64,000 nucleotides of DNA from Stenotrophomonas maltophilia. Lineage in GTDB: Bacteria; Pseudomonadota; Gammaproteobacteria; Xanthomonadales; Xanthomonadaceae. The DNA is taken from positions 62,001 to 126,000 of the forward strand of contig DEZI01000021.1 of NCBI GenBank assembly GCA_002364755.1, written 5' to 3'. Position numbers and translations under genes: made by a program. A model generated the notes under the pieces. The model was not told the DNA's origin. It worked only from the letters and a program-made list of their open reading frames with translations, and made no database searches. This document shows, one piece after another, positions 26,046 through 34,070 of the stretch; position 1 is the first letter of the stretch, and each line of letters opens with the position of its first letter.

Positions 26046-26717
26046 TCAATCGCCTTGCGGCGTTTCAGCCTCCTGCCCGTAGTACAGCAGGCCGATCTTG
26101 ATGCGCTCGCGGCCAGTTTCGCGGCGGTGGCGGTTGGCATCGCGCAGCGAGTACACGCAGCCGCAGTATTCCTGCTGGTAGAACTGTTCGCGCTTGCTGA
26201 TCTCCACCATGCGGCTGGCACCGCCGCCCTTGCGCCAGTTGTATTCCCAGTACTGCAGGCCTTCGTAGCGCGACGCCGCGCGCACGCCGCAATCGTTGAT
26301 CTGCGCCATGTTCTTCCAGCGCGAAATGCCCAGCGACGAACTGATGGTGTCATAGCCGTGCTCATGCGCGTACAGCGCAGTGCGCTCGAAACGCATGTCG
26401 AAGCACATCGTGCAGCGGATGCCGCGCTCGGGCTCGTTTTCCATGCCGCGCGCACGGCTGAACCAGTTGTCGGTGTCGTAGTCGCAGTCGATGAAGGGGA
26501 TGCCGTGCTGCTCGGCGAAGCGGATGTTCTCCTGCTTGCGCAGCTCGTATTCCTTCACCGGGTGGATGTTGGGGTTGTAGAAGAAGATCGCGTAGTCGAT
26601 CCCGGAGGCGGTGATCGCCTCCATCACTTCGCCCGAGCAGGGCGCACAGCACGAATGCAGCAGCAGGCGCTTGCCGTCGGCGGGCAGGGACAGGGCGGGG
26701 CGTTGGAACTCGGTCAT
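26046..26717 (-). CDS. queH: Epoxyqueuosine reductase QueH
   Basis: Last step of queuosine synthesis in tRNA: reduction of epoxyqueuosine by the QueH (formerly DUF208) enzyme, the non-orthologous replacement for QueG. The 223 residues contain the metal/cluster cysteines in LHSCCAPCSGEV, RCTMCFDMRFER and QEYCGCVYS, and FFYNPNIHPVKEYELRK. The ATG at 26717 (MTEFQRP) is chosen; 26729 adds four residues. It is the first gene of a probable queH-pncA unit. Confidence 0.92.
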   Translation of the reverse strand: MTEFQRPALSLPADGKRLLLHSCCAPCSGEVMEAITASGIDYAIFFYNPNIHPVKEYELRKQENIRFAEQHGIPFIDCDYDTDNWFSRARGMENEPERGIRCTMCFDMRFERTALYAHEHGYDTISSSLGISRWKNMAQINDCGVRAASRYEGLQYWEYNWRKGGGASRMVEISKREQFYQQEYCGCVYSLRDANRHRRETGRERIKIGLLYYGQEAETPQGD

Positions 26718-27172
26718 CGTCGGGTGCATCTGGGCGTGGGCAACGGGTCTGGCCGGAAACCGTGAACAGGACGCGCGCGGCCACGCCGCCTGCACGCGCA
26801 GGACGACATTGGCCCCGGCAACCTCCCCGCGGAGATTCCAGGTCGAGTCAGGGGACGGTCGTGTCCCCCGGCCGGGGCCGGTATTCGGGCTGATGGACCC
26901 GGGCCGCAGCCCACCTACTACCTGCCGCTTCCCAGGCGCGAGCCCAGTGCTGTTGGCGGGATTCGTTTCCATTCACCGCTGCGGGGCAGCTCCGGAATGG
27001 GCGCGCGAGGCGCCTTCACCGGATTCCCGTTCAAATCCCTGTCGTCGTCGCGACGACAGCAGGGATACCTTCGGCGTGCCCACGGTGGACGCGTTGCTGC
27101 TGCCGGTCAAGGGGCACCGGGGTCGGATCCCGCTGCCACGCAACGGGCTCTGACCCCGGGCGGGACGTACCT
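26718..27172. other. Gene-free interval upstream of queH
   Basis: A 455-nt interval without a convincing gene. It holds a perfect CTGTCGTCGTCGCGACGACAG-type inverted repeat region near 27039-27062 and a GGGGAC...GTCCCC stem near 26853-26869. It should contain the queH promoter (minus strand) and the 3' end of nadV. I see no SMAG element here. Confidence 0.5.
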
Positions 27173-28582
27173 TCAACGCCCCGCCGCGGCCCGCGCGCGG
27201 ATCTCATCCAGCCGCTGGTCGTACAGCAACCGCCCGTTCTCCCACACGGTCACCATCGCATCCTCGAAGCCCGTCGGCAGGGTGTCGTCACCGCTGGCCG
27301 GCAGCGCCACCGTACGCAGGCTGCCATCGTCCAAGCGGCGCAGCAGGCGCATGCGGCCGCGCTTGCTGGTCTTGCCGGCATCGGTGATCGGGTCCTTGTA
27401 GACATCGATCCAGGCACCACCCACCCGCGCGGCCGAGCACTTCAGCGCGAACTTCTGCGTATCGCGGTCCAGCCGCTGCAGCAGTGCACCGCCCATGCCG
27501 AAGGCCACGTTGTCGGCAGCGTAGCCGTCAGCGGTGACGCGCTGCAGGATGGCGCGGATCGTGTCCGGGTTGATGCCATCGCCCTGGATCACCCGCACGT
27601 GGTTGAGCACGCGGTAGCCCTTGCCGTTGATCGTGTGGCCAAACGCCTCATCCAGGCGGCGCAGGCTTTCGGCCACCACCTCCACCGGATCACCCGAATC
27701 GGGGCGGATGACCAGGGTCGCGCCCGAGGCGATCACTTCATCGCGCAGGGTGGTGCCCCAGTGCTCGCTGATGGCGCGGTAGATGTCATAGCTGTCCGAC
27801 ACCACCGCGACGATGGCACCGGGCTTGCCGAACTGGCGCAGCATGTTGCGGTACGCATCCACTTCGCGCTCGCGGCCCCAGCTGGTGATGGTGCTGTGCT
27901 CGGCGGCGGGAATCGAATAGCCGGCCATCGGCGCGTGGTAGTGCGCGCGGGCCAGGCACAGCGCCGAGACAGTGTCGGTGCCGAGGAAGTTGACCAGATG
28001 CGCGGCACCGCCCAGCGCGGCCGACTGCAGGCTCGACACACCGCGCGCGCCGAAGTCGTGCAGCTTGAACGGCAGCTGCTCCTGCGGGTCGTCGCTGGTC
28101 TGCTGCAGGAAACCGGCGATGGTCTGCCGCGCATGCCAGCTGATGGTGGCCACGGTGACCGGGTACCACACACGCAGCAGCAGGGTTTCCAGGTACGAGG
28201 GCACCCAGAACGCGGCTGGGTCGGTCGATTCGATGGTCATCAGCGCCTGGTGCGTGGGCACCACGCTGCCCTCGGGCACGGCGCGGATGCGTACCGGCAG
28301 GTGGCCACCGAGGCGGTCGACGATATCGCGCCAGCCGGCTTCATTGAACGGCTCGCCATGCGCGGCGAACACCGCAGCGGCGTCGTCGATATCGGCGTGG
28401 GTGACCGGCCGTGCCAGCGCGTCCTTGAGGATCGCCTGCAGGCCGAAGAACACCGTGCGGTCATGCAGGCCGCCGCGCGATTCCACGTAGAAGAACGTGG
28501 CATCGGTACCCGGTGGGTACTGCAGCCAGTGGCTGGCCTTGTAGCTGTCGGTGTCGAGGAGAAGATTATCGAGGTAATGCAT
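27173..28582 (-). CDS. nadV: Nicotinamide phosphoribosyltransferase
   Basis: NAMPT-type enzyme making nicotinamide mononucleotide directly from nicotinamide and PRPP; 469 residues. Family segments: LDTDSYKASHWLQYPPGTDA near the N-terminus, FGARGVSSLQSAALGGAAHL, PAAEHSTITSWGRE with the catalytic histidine, and LVIRPDSGDPVEVV for phosphate binding. The specificity call (nicotinamide rather than nicotinate) rests on these and on the upstream nadM-Nudix gene, which would adenylate the product. The two genes are 65 nt apart on the same strand. Confidence 0.92.
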   Translation of the reverse strand: MHYLDNLLLDTDSYKASHWLQYPPGTDATFFYVESRGGLHDRTVFFGLQAILKDALARPVTHADIDDAAAVFAAHGEPFNEAGWRDIVDRLGGHLPVRIRAVPEGSVVPTHQALMTIESTDPAAFWVPSYLETLLLRVWYPVTVATISWHARQTIAGFLQQTSDDPQEQLPFKLHDFGARGVSSLQSAALGGAAHLVNFLGTDTVSALCLARAHYHAPMAGYSIPAAEHSTITSWGREREVDAYRNMLRQFGKPGAIVAVVSDSYDIYRAISEHWGTTLRDEVIASGATLVIRPDSGDPVEVVAESLRRLDEAFGHTINGKGYRVLNHVRVIQGDGINPDTIRAILQRVTADGYAADNVAFGMGGALLQRLDRDTQKFALKCSAARVGGAWIDVYKDPITDAGKTSKRGRMRLLRRLDDGSLRTVALPASGDDTLPTGFEDAMVTVWENGRLLYDQRLDEIRARAAAGR

Positions 28583-28647
28583 GACGGAAGCTCCTTCGCG
28601 TCGAGTGACACCGGCGGTCTATCCGCCGGTGGGGAAAGCCGGTCGGG

Positions 28648-29697
28648 TCAGCCCCGGCCGAGGAAATACTCCAGGATGTGCAGGTGGTCTTCGAACAGCT
28701 GCGGGCCCATCTCCAGGGCTTCGCTCACCGGAATCCAGCGCGCCTTGTCGGCGTCGTCGCCGCCGCGCACCGCCGGCAGTTCACCGGCCGGGAAGTCGAA
28801 GTGGAAACCGTGGGTGATGGTGCGGCCGCGCTGGCTGCGGTCGGGGTGGTCGAACACCTGCTGGCTCTTCAGCGAGCCCTTCAGCACCGGCAGCGGAATC
28901 TTCAGCCGGGTCTCTTCGCGCAGTTCGCGCAGGCAGCTGTCGAGCAGGCTCTGTTCCTGGCCGACGAAACCGCCGGGCAGCGCCCACAGGCCCTTGCCGG
29001 GTTCCGAACGGCGGCGCACCAGCAGCACGTGGCCCGAATGCACCACCACCGCATCGGTGGTGACGAAGGTGGGCGCGTAGGGCGCGTCCTTCCAGGCGGC
29101 CTTGTACTGTTCGATGAAGCGGTACTCGGCCACCAGCTGGCCATAGGCCGGTGCGCTTTTGCGGAAGGCTTCGAGCATGTCGTACACCGGCGCCGGCACG
29201 TTGCCACGCAGCATCAGCAGCGCACCGTGGAAGTCCACGTCGCCGGCCTCGAACAGGTAGCGGCGCAGCTCGGTGGCCGACAGGGTGGCAGTGTGCTGCA
29301 CGTCCACCAGCGGCCACTGCGGAAATTCGCGCAGGTAGTAGCTGGAGGCGTCCTTGTCCATGCCGATCAGGCCGACCTTGGCATCGGCGGCGGCGCCATC
29401 ATTGCGCAGGGCTTCGGCCACCTGGCGCTGTACGTTGGCGATCCACTGGGCCTCGTTGTAGAGGTGGTCGCGCAGCGGGCGGATCAGCAGGCGTTCGGTG
29501 TTGCCATCGAGGGCGGCCTGGATCATCACGGCGCGTTCGGCCACGGTCCAGGGATTGCGCAGGCTGCGGGGGGTATCGGCAGAGCCGACCAGGAAGATCA
29601 GCTTGCGGGCCCGGCTCAGGGCCAGGCGGGCAACGGCGGCGTGGCCGTTGTGGAAGGGCTCGAAACGCCCGATGAAGACGAGATAGTCGAATTCCAT
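28648..29697 (-). CDS. nadM: Bifunctional NMN adenylyltransferase / Nudix hydrolase
   Basis: Two-domain NAD enzyme of 349 residues. The N-terminal nucleotidyltransferase (residues ~1-180) has GRFEPFHNGHAA with the HxGH motif and LSATELRRYLF as the ISTxxxR equivalent. The C-terminal Nudix domain carries the box ALPGGFVGQEQSLLDSC...RELREETRL. The first half makes NAD from NMN; the second in related proteins hydrolyses ADP-ribose. It precedes nadV and together they form the direct nicotinamide-to-NAD route. The ATG at 29697 has no in-frame competitor. Confidence 0.93.
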   Translation of the reverse strand: MEFDYLVFIGRFEPFHNGHAAVARLALSRARKLIFLVGSADTPRSLRNPWTVAERAVMIQAALDGNTERLLIRPLRDHLYNEAQWIANVQRQVAEALRNDGAAADAKVGLIGMDKDASSYYLREFPQWPLVDVQHTATLSATELRRYLFEAGDVDFHGALLMLRGNVPAPVYDMLEAFRKSAPAYGQLVAEYRFIEQYKAAWKDAPYAPTFVTTDAVVVHSGHVLLVRRRSEPGKGLWALPGGFVGQEQSLLDSCLRELREETRLKIPLPVLKGSLKSQQVFDHPDRSQRGRTITHGFHFDFPAGELPAVRGGDDADKARWIPVSEALEMGPQLFEDHLHILEYFLGRG

Positions 29698-29788
29698 GAG
29701 AATCCCTCATGTCGTTGTGGTAGCCGCGGGTCTCTCCCTTGGCTTGCTGTCGATGCTACGCCGATGGTCGTCAGGGTCAAGTGCACCG

Positions 29789-29812
29789 GTAGATCCACGC
29801 CATGCGTGGATG
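29789..29812. repeat. SMAG-type element, ATCCACGC class
   Basis: GTAG followed by ATCCACGCCATGCGTGGAT, a hairpin with different stem sequence but the same GTAG head and size. A sister copy is at 32292-32315. It lies between the divergent nadM and patatin genes. Confidence 0.82.
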
Positions 29813-29906
29813 CGTGGCCGGGTTCTCAAGTTGTGAGAAACCCTCGCGTCATACTCCATCCGTAGCGTCGGGTGGCATCTCAGGCACAGTCAGCGGGGGC
29901 AGGGTA

Positions 29907-31781
29907 GTGGCACACAAGTACTGCGATCTGGTCATGAAGGGCGGCATCACCAGCGGCATCGTGTACCCCAATGCTGTACTGGCGCTGGCCCGCGACTATC
30001 GGTTCAAGAGCATTGGCGGCACCTCGGCTGGCGCCATTGCCGCAGCGGTGGCGGCAGCGGCGGCCTATGGCGATCGCCGCCAGCAGACCGGCGAGCACCT
30101 GGCCGGCGACGCCGGCTATGGCGGCCTGTCGGCGGTGTCGGCGCAGTTGTCGCGGCGCGGCTTCATCTACAGCCTGTTCCAGCCGGCGCGCGGTGCACGG
30201 GCGGCCTACCGGCTGCTGGTCGCGCTGACCGGTGGTTACGGCTGGCCGCGCAAGCTGCTGTGCCTGGCGGTGGCCGTGTTCGAGATCGCCCCGCTGGAAG
30301 TGCTGGTGTCGCTGGCGCTGCTGCTCGGCCTGGGCTGGTGGGGCGGCGGTTGGAGCGGTGTGGCGGCCACCCTGCTGCCGTCGCTGTTGTGCGCCTATGG
30401 TGCCGGCGTGGCCGGTGCCGCGCTGCGGGTGGCGCGGGTGGCGCGGCGCAACCTGCTGGGCCTGTGCAGCGGCCTGGGCCGCGATGCACGCAAGCCGGCA
30501 CTGACCGAATGGCTGCACCAGAGCCTGCAGGAGCTGTCCGGCAAGCCGCTGGACGCACCGCTCACCTTTGCCGATCTGCACGATGCACCGCGTTATGCCG
30601 GCGAGCCGGAGAGTCCGCATGCCATCAGCCTGCAGATGATCACCACCTGCGTCTCGCACAACGAACCGCGCACGCTGCCGCTGGGCGGTGCGCAGTTCTG
30701 GTTCCTGCGCGAAGAGTTCGAGCAGCTGTTCCCGGCCAGCGTGGTGCAGTGGCTGGTCGACCACGCCGGTGCGCCGGTGGAGGTGGAAGGGCGGCAGTAC
30801 TACCACCTGCCACAGGGCCCGCAGTTGCCGGTGCTGGTGGCCACCCGCATGAGCCTGAGTTTCCCGCTGCTGATCAGCGCGGTGCCGCTGCATGAACCCG
30901 CGCGCCGCGAGCGTCGCTGCGAGCCGTCGCCGGCCGCGGCCGATGCCGAACACAACGTGGCCGACAGCATGGAAGGACTGACCAGTGCCGGCCAGTCCTG
31001 CGGCCCGTTCATCACTGCGTTCCGCATCTGCTGGTTCTCCGATGGTGGCATCAGCAGCAACTTCCCCATCCACCTGTTCGATGCGGCGATGCCACGCTGG
31101 CCGACCTTCGCGATCAATTTGGTCTACCCGCAGCACGTCGAGGATGTCAGCCACGGCACCACGGGCCAGCAGGCACTGGAGCGTGCGGTGGTGCTGCCCA
31201 CCGAGAACCGTCATGGTTGGCAGAGGCATTACCAGTCCATCGCCACGCCGCTGGCCGCGGCCGAGCTGGGTCGCTTCCTGTTCGCGGTGGTGGCGACCAT
31301 GCAGAACTGGCGCGACCTGCTGCAGGCGCGTGCACCGGGCTACCGCGACCGCATCGTGCATGTGAGCCTGCAGGGCGACGAAGGCGGCATGAACCTGGAC
31401 ATGCCGCAGGAGGTGCTGAGCCGCATCGCCGACAAGGGCAGCCTGGCAGGCGCACGCTTCTGCGCGTTCTCGTTCGAGAACCACTACTGGATCCGCTGGC
31501 GCAACCTCGCTTCGGCCTACCAGCGCTACACGCTGGAAGTGACGCGCACCGACGACCCGGCGCAGCAGGTTCTGGCATACCGCGCGGCGTATTCCATCGT
31601 CGCCCGCGGCGAACCCGTGCCGCCGTCGTACAAGCTGGGCTCGGAAGACAAGCGTCGTGGGTCGCAGCAGCTGTGGGCGCAGATGGTGGAGCAGGGCCGC
31701 ACCTGGGAAGACCTGGGCCCGGACCTGACCGACGGCGCACCACGGCCGTTGCCGCAGATGAAGGTGACGCCGATCTACTGA
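29907..31781 (+). CDS. Patatin-like phospholipase with membrane segments
   Basis: Large patatin-family lipid acyl hydrolase of 624 residues. Catalytic parts: oxyanion loop MKGGITSGIVYPNAV, nucleophile GGTSAGAI (GxSxG) and the dyad aspartate in FSDGGISSNFPIHLFD. Between the nucleophile and aspartate is a long insertion with hydrophobic helices (VLVSLALLLGLGWWGGGWSG and the following stretch), suggesting membrane association. The start is a GTG at 29907 with a GGGGGCAGGG purine run upstream; the in-frame extension to 29802 is less likely. No signal peptide. Substrate and role, whether lipid turnover or effector-like activity, are unknown. Confidence 0.82.
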   Translation: MAHKYCDLVMKGGITSGIVYPNAVLALARDYRFKSIGGTSAGAIAAAVAAAAAYGDRRQQTGEHLAGDAGYGGLSAVSAQLSRRGFIYSLFQPARGARAAYRLLVALTGGYGWPRKLLCLAVAVFEIAPLEVLVSLALLLGLGWWGGGWSGVAATLLPSLLCAYGAGVAGAALRVARVARRNLLGLCSGLGRDARKPALTEWLHQSLQELSGKPLDAPLTFADLHDAPRYAGEPESPHAISLQMITTCVSHNEPRTLPLGGAQFWFLREEFEQLFPASVVQWLVDHAGAPVEVEGRQYYHLPQGPQLPVLVATRMSLSFPLLISAVPLHEPARRERRCEPSPAAADAEHNVADSMEGLTSAGQSCGPFITAFRICWFSDGGISSNFPIHLFDAAMPRWPTFAINLVYPQHVEDVSHGTTGQQALERAVVLPTENRHGWQRHYQSIATPLAAAELGRFLFAVVATMQNWRDLLQARAPGYRDRIVHVSLQGDEGGMNLDMPQEVLSRIADKGSLAGARFCAFSFENHYWIRWRNLASAYQRYTLEVTRTDDPAQQVLAYRAAYSIVARGEPVPPSYKLGSEDKRRGSQQLWAQMVEQGRTWEDLGPDLTDGAPRPLPQMKVTPIY

Positions 31782-31824
31782 CCGCGATGGATACAATCGC
31801 GGCCCCCATTGCAAGGACCGCCCC

Positions 31825-32262
31825 ATGTCCGCCCGTCAGCAACTGCTGGATCTGCTTGCACGCCTCGACGCCCGTGATCCGGAGCACCTGCCGGTGGTAC
31901 CGTTGGCCGCGTACTTCGAAGGCAACGACTTCGAAGAGTGCATCGCACCGAACCAGTGGGGCTACGGTCGCCCGCCGATTGCCGAGCTGTACGCACGCTT
32001 GGCCGCGATTGCCGAAAAGCCTGAAGTGGAAGGTGTCTACGTGGGCCTGCACCAGGACTGGGGCAGCGCACTGGAAGACGACAGCGAGTGGCCTGCCGCG
32101 GAGAACGTGCACGTGCTGACCCGCGCCGACGCCGCAACCGTGGAAGGCTGGCTGCAGGGCCTGGAATGCGACGGTGTTGGCGAAGGCTGGCCGTACGGCC
32201 AACACATCGACGCCCCCGCGCCCTCGGAAGGCCACCGCGTATTGACCGTGTTCTGGGACTAA
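31825..32262 (+). CDS. Conserved hypothetical protein
   Basis: A 145-residue acidic soluble protein without signal peptide, membrane helix or known catalytic motif. The segment VPLAAYFEGNDFEECIAPNQ and the Trp/Gly-rich C-terminus look like a compact folded domain. It follows the patatin gene by 43 nt on the same strand and may be co-transcribed. A perfect GTGCCAACC hairpin begins 3 nt after its stop. I do not recognise the family. Confidence 0.7.
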   Translation: MSARQQLLDLLARLDARDPEHLPVVPLAAYFEGNDFEECIAPNQWGYGRPPIAELYARLAAIAEKPEVEGVYVGLHQDWGSALEDDSEWPAAENVHVLTRADAATVEGWLQGLECDGVGEGWPYGQHIDAPAPSEGHRVLTVFWD

Positions 32263-32265
32263 AAC

Positions 32266-32285
32266 GTGCCAACCAAGGTTGGCAC
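32266..32285. repeat. GTGCCAACC-type palindrome
   Basis: GTGCCAACC-AA-GGTTGGCAC, a perfect hairpin just after the hypothetical gene. Related to the GTGCCGACC palindromes at 14634 and 32337. Confidence 0.82.
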
Positions 32286-32291
32286 CCACCA

Positions 32292-32315
32292 GTAGAGCCA
32301 CGCCACGCGTGGATG
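32292..32315. repeat. SMAG-type element, GCCACGC class
   Basis: GTAG followed by AGCCACGCCACGCGTGGAT; same class as 29789-29812. Confidence 0.8.
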
Positions 32316-32336
32316 CACTTTGCGCACGGCCAGAGC

Positions 32337-32357
32337 GTGCCGACCAACGGTCGGCAC
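32337..32357. repeat. GTGCCGACC-type palindrome
   Basis: GTGCCGACC-AAC-GGTCGGCAC, with the same arms as the intra-operonic copy at 14634-14654. Confidence 0.82.
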
Positions 32358-32407
32358 CCACCAGCAGCATCAGCATCAGGTTCCAACAGCCGCAGGAAAC
32401 TGTCGAA

Positions 32408-32511
32408 GGCGGGGTGGGTCCGGTTGAGGGGGTGTGAGCGGCATCGATGCCGCGACCAAGCCCCCATGGATGGGTTTACCGCGTCCCCATCAACCGGACC
32501 CACCCCCCGCC
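32408..32511. repeat. Large cruciform-type inverted repeat
   Basis: A left arm beginning GGCGGGGTGGGTCCGGTTGA and a right arm ending TCAACCGGACCCACCCCCCGCC-like pair over about 25 bp with a 2-nt gap. The loop holds two further palindromes: GCGGCATCGATGCCGC (32438-32453) and CCCATGGATGGG (32462-32473). It sits between convergent genes in a 326-nt stretch made almost wholly of palindromes. Possibly a transcription barrier or a multi-hairpin mobile repeat. Confidence 0.75.
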
Positions 32512-32588
32512 ATCCCACGGAAAGCCAGCTTTTGCTTCGGCCGTTGCCGTTGATTCGGCAGCTGCAGGGCGCAGCCCTGCAAAACCCC

Positions 32589-33956
32589 CTACCTCCCCGG
32601 CAACTGCGCGAACGCGCGCTGCATGCAGTCCTCCCGCGGGCACACCCGGCACCCTGGGCCAATCGACACCGAATTCCCCGGGCTCTGCACATCCAGCCCC
32701 AGCGAATACACCAGCCGCTCCGCATGCTGCAGATCGCAGCCCAGCGCCACCGCAAATGTCTTGCGCGGCTGACCATGCCCCACCGGCCCGCTGCTCACCT
32801 GCCGTGCCAGCCAGAAATGGCGCCGCCCATCGGGCATGCGCGCGGTCTGCGTCAGGATCCGCCCCGGCTGGTTGAACGCCTCGTAGACGATCCACAGCGG
32901 GCACGACCCACCCACCTGCGAGAAATGGAAGTCGGTCGCCGAATGGCGCTTGGACACATTGCCCGCACGGTCCACGCGGATGAAGAAGAACGGCAGCCCC
33001 GGTGCACTGCGCCGCGCCAGCGTGCTCAGCCGGTGGCACACCGCCTCGAAGCCCACGCCGAATTGATGCGCCAGCAGTTCGATGTCGTAGCTGCTGGCCT
33101 CGGCCGCACGCAGGAAGCGCATGTACGGCATCACCAGCGCCCCGGCGAAGTAATTCGACAGGCCGATGCGCGCCTGCGCGATGCGCGCGTCATCGTGGAA
33201 GCCCGCGCGGGCGATCACCGCATCGATCTGCGGCAGGTAACCGTGCAGGGCCAGTTCGGCCGCCATCTGGAAGGCCTGCTGGCCCGGTTCCAGGTAATCG
33301 GGCAGCCACAGCCGCCGCGCGCCGGCATCGAACTGGCGCTTCTCGCGCCCGGCCTGCAGCGCGGCCACTTCCACCAGCACGCCGTGGCGGTCGGCCAGCA
33401 GCTGGCGCAGGCGCGGCGCCACATGCCCCGGTGACAGCCCCCACTCGGCGAACAGGCGCTCTGCCAGTTCGTCCAGCTCGGGGATGTGGTTGTGCATGCG
33501 GTTGAAGAACTCGCGCACCTGGTCGCCGGCAGGCAGGGTGCTGCCGGCCGCGGGCTCGCCCAGCTGGAACTCGAGCGCGGCGGCGTGCTCGCGCAGGGCC
33601 AGATGGCGGCGGTGCAGGTCCAGCAGGGCGCGGCTGACCTGCGGCAGGTTGCCGGCCAGCGATCGCAGCTCGGTGGCACTCACCTCTGCCAGGCCCAGGT
33701 CGCGCAGCGTCTCCCCCAGCGCCTCCTGCAGCGCGGCGGGCTCATCGTCGTCGAACAGGGCGGAAACATCGCCCAGGACCTCGCCCAGCTTCTTCTGTAC
33801 GGCCGGCGTCAGCGGGCGCTTGTTGCGCTCGATCTGGTTCAGGTAGCTGGCCGACAGGCCAAGGGCACGGGCCAGGTCCACCTGGCTGTAGCCGCGCTGC
33901 TCGCGCAGGCGCAGCAGGCGCAGGCCCAGCTGGCGTTGTGAAGGCTGGAAATTCAC
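32589..33956 (-). CDS. XRE-family regulator with DUF2083/ScfR-type C-terminus
   Basis: A 455-residue regulator of short-chain acyl-CoA metabolism type (RamB/MccR/PrpR/ScfR). The N-terminal XRE helix-turn-helix is at residues ~9-65 (GLRLLRLREQRGYSQVDLAR, then SASYLNQIERNKRPLT). A peptidase-like central domain follows, in which the expected HExxH is replaced by a sequence around MAAELALHGYLP. The C-terminal DUF2083 domain ends in GCRVCPREDC, whose three cysteines may bind metal. It is divergent from mmsA with 114 nt between starts, so control of the valine-degradation operon is likely. Confidence 0.87.
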   Translation of the reverse strand: MNFQPSQRQLGLRLLRLREQRGYSQVDLARALGLSASYLNQIERNKRPLTPAVQKKLGEVLGDVSALFDDDEPAALQEALGETLRDLGLAEVSATELRSLAGNLPQVSRALLDLHRRHLALREHAAALEFQLGEPAAGSTLPAGDQVREFFNRMHNHIPELDELAERLFAEWGLSPGHVAPRLRQLLADRHGVLVEVAALQAGREKRQFDAGARRLWLPDYLEPGQQAFQMAAELALHGYLPQIDAVIARAGFHDDARIAQARIGLSNYFAGALVMPYMRFLRAAEASSYDIELLAHQFGVGFEAVCHRLSTLARRSAPGLPFFFIRVDRAGNVSKRHSATDFHFSQVGGSCPLWIVYEAFNQPGRILTQTARMPDGRRHFWLARQVSSGPVGHGQPRKTFAVALGCDLQHAERLVYSLGLDVQSPGNSVSIGPGCRVCPREDCMQRAFAQLPGR

Positions 33957-33973
33957 AGAATTAACATGAATCG

Positions 33974-33991
33974 TCTGGCGTGTTGGCCAGA
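33974..33991. promoter_or_regulatory. Inverted repeat between the ScfR-type gene and mmsA
   Basis: TCTGGC-N6-GCCAGA, a perfect 6-bp palindrome in the divergent promoter region. It is a candidate operator for the XRE regulator; inferred from position only. Confidence 0.35.
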
Positions 33992-34070
33992 TTAAGCGGA
34001 TTCAGGCCGGAAATCGAGGTGGCTGCTGTGAATAATGCCAAGCATCTTTCGAGCCAGTGGGATTGTCGTC

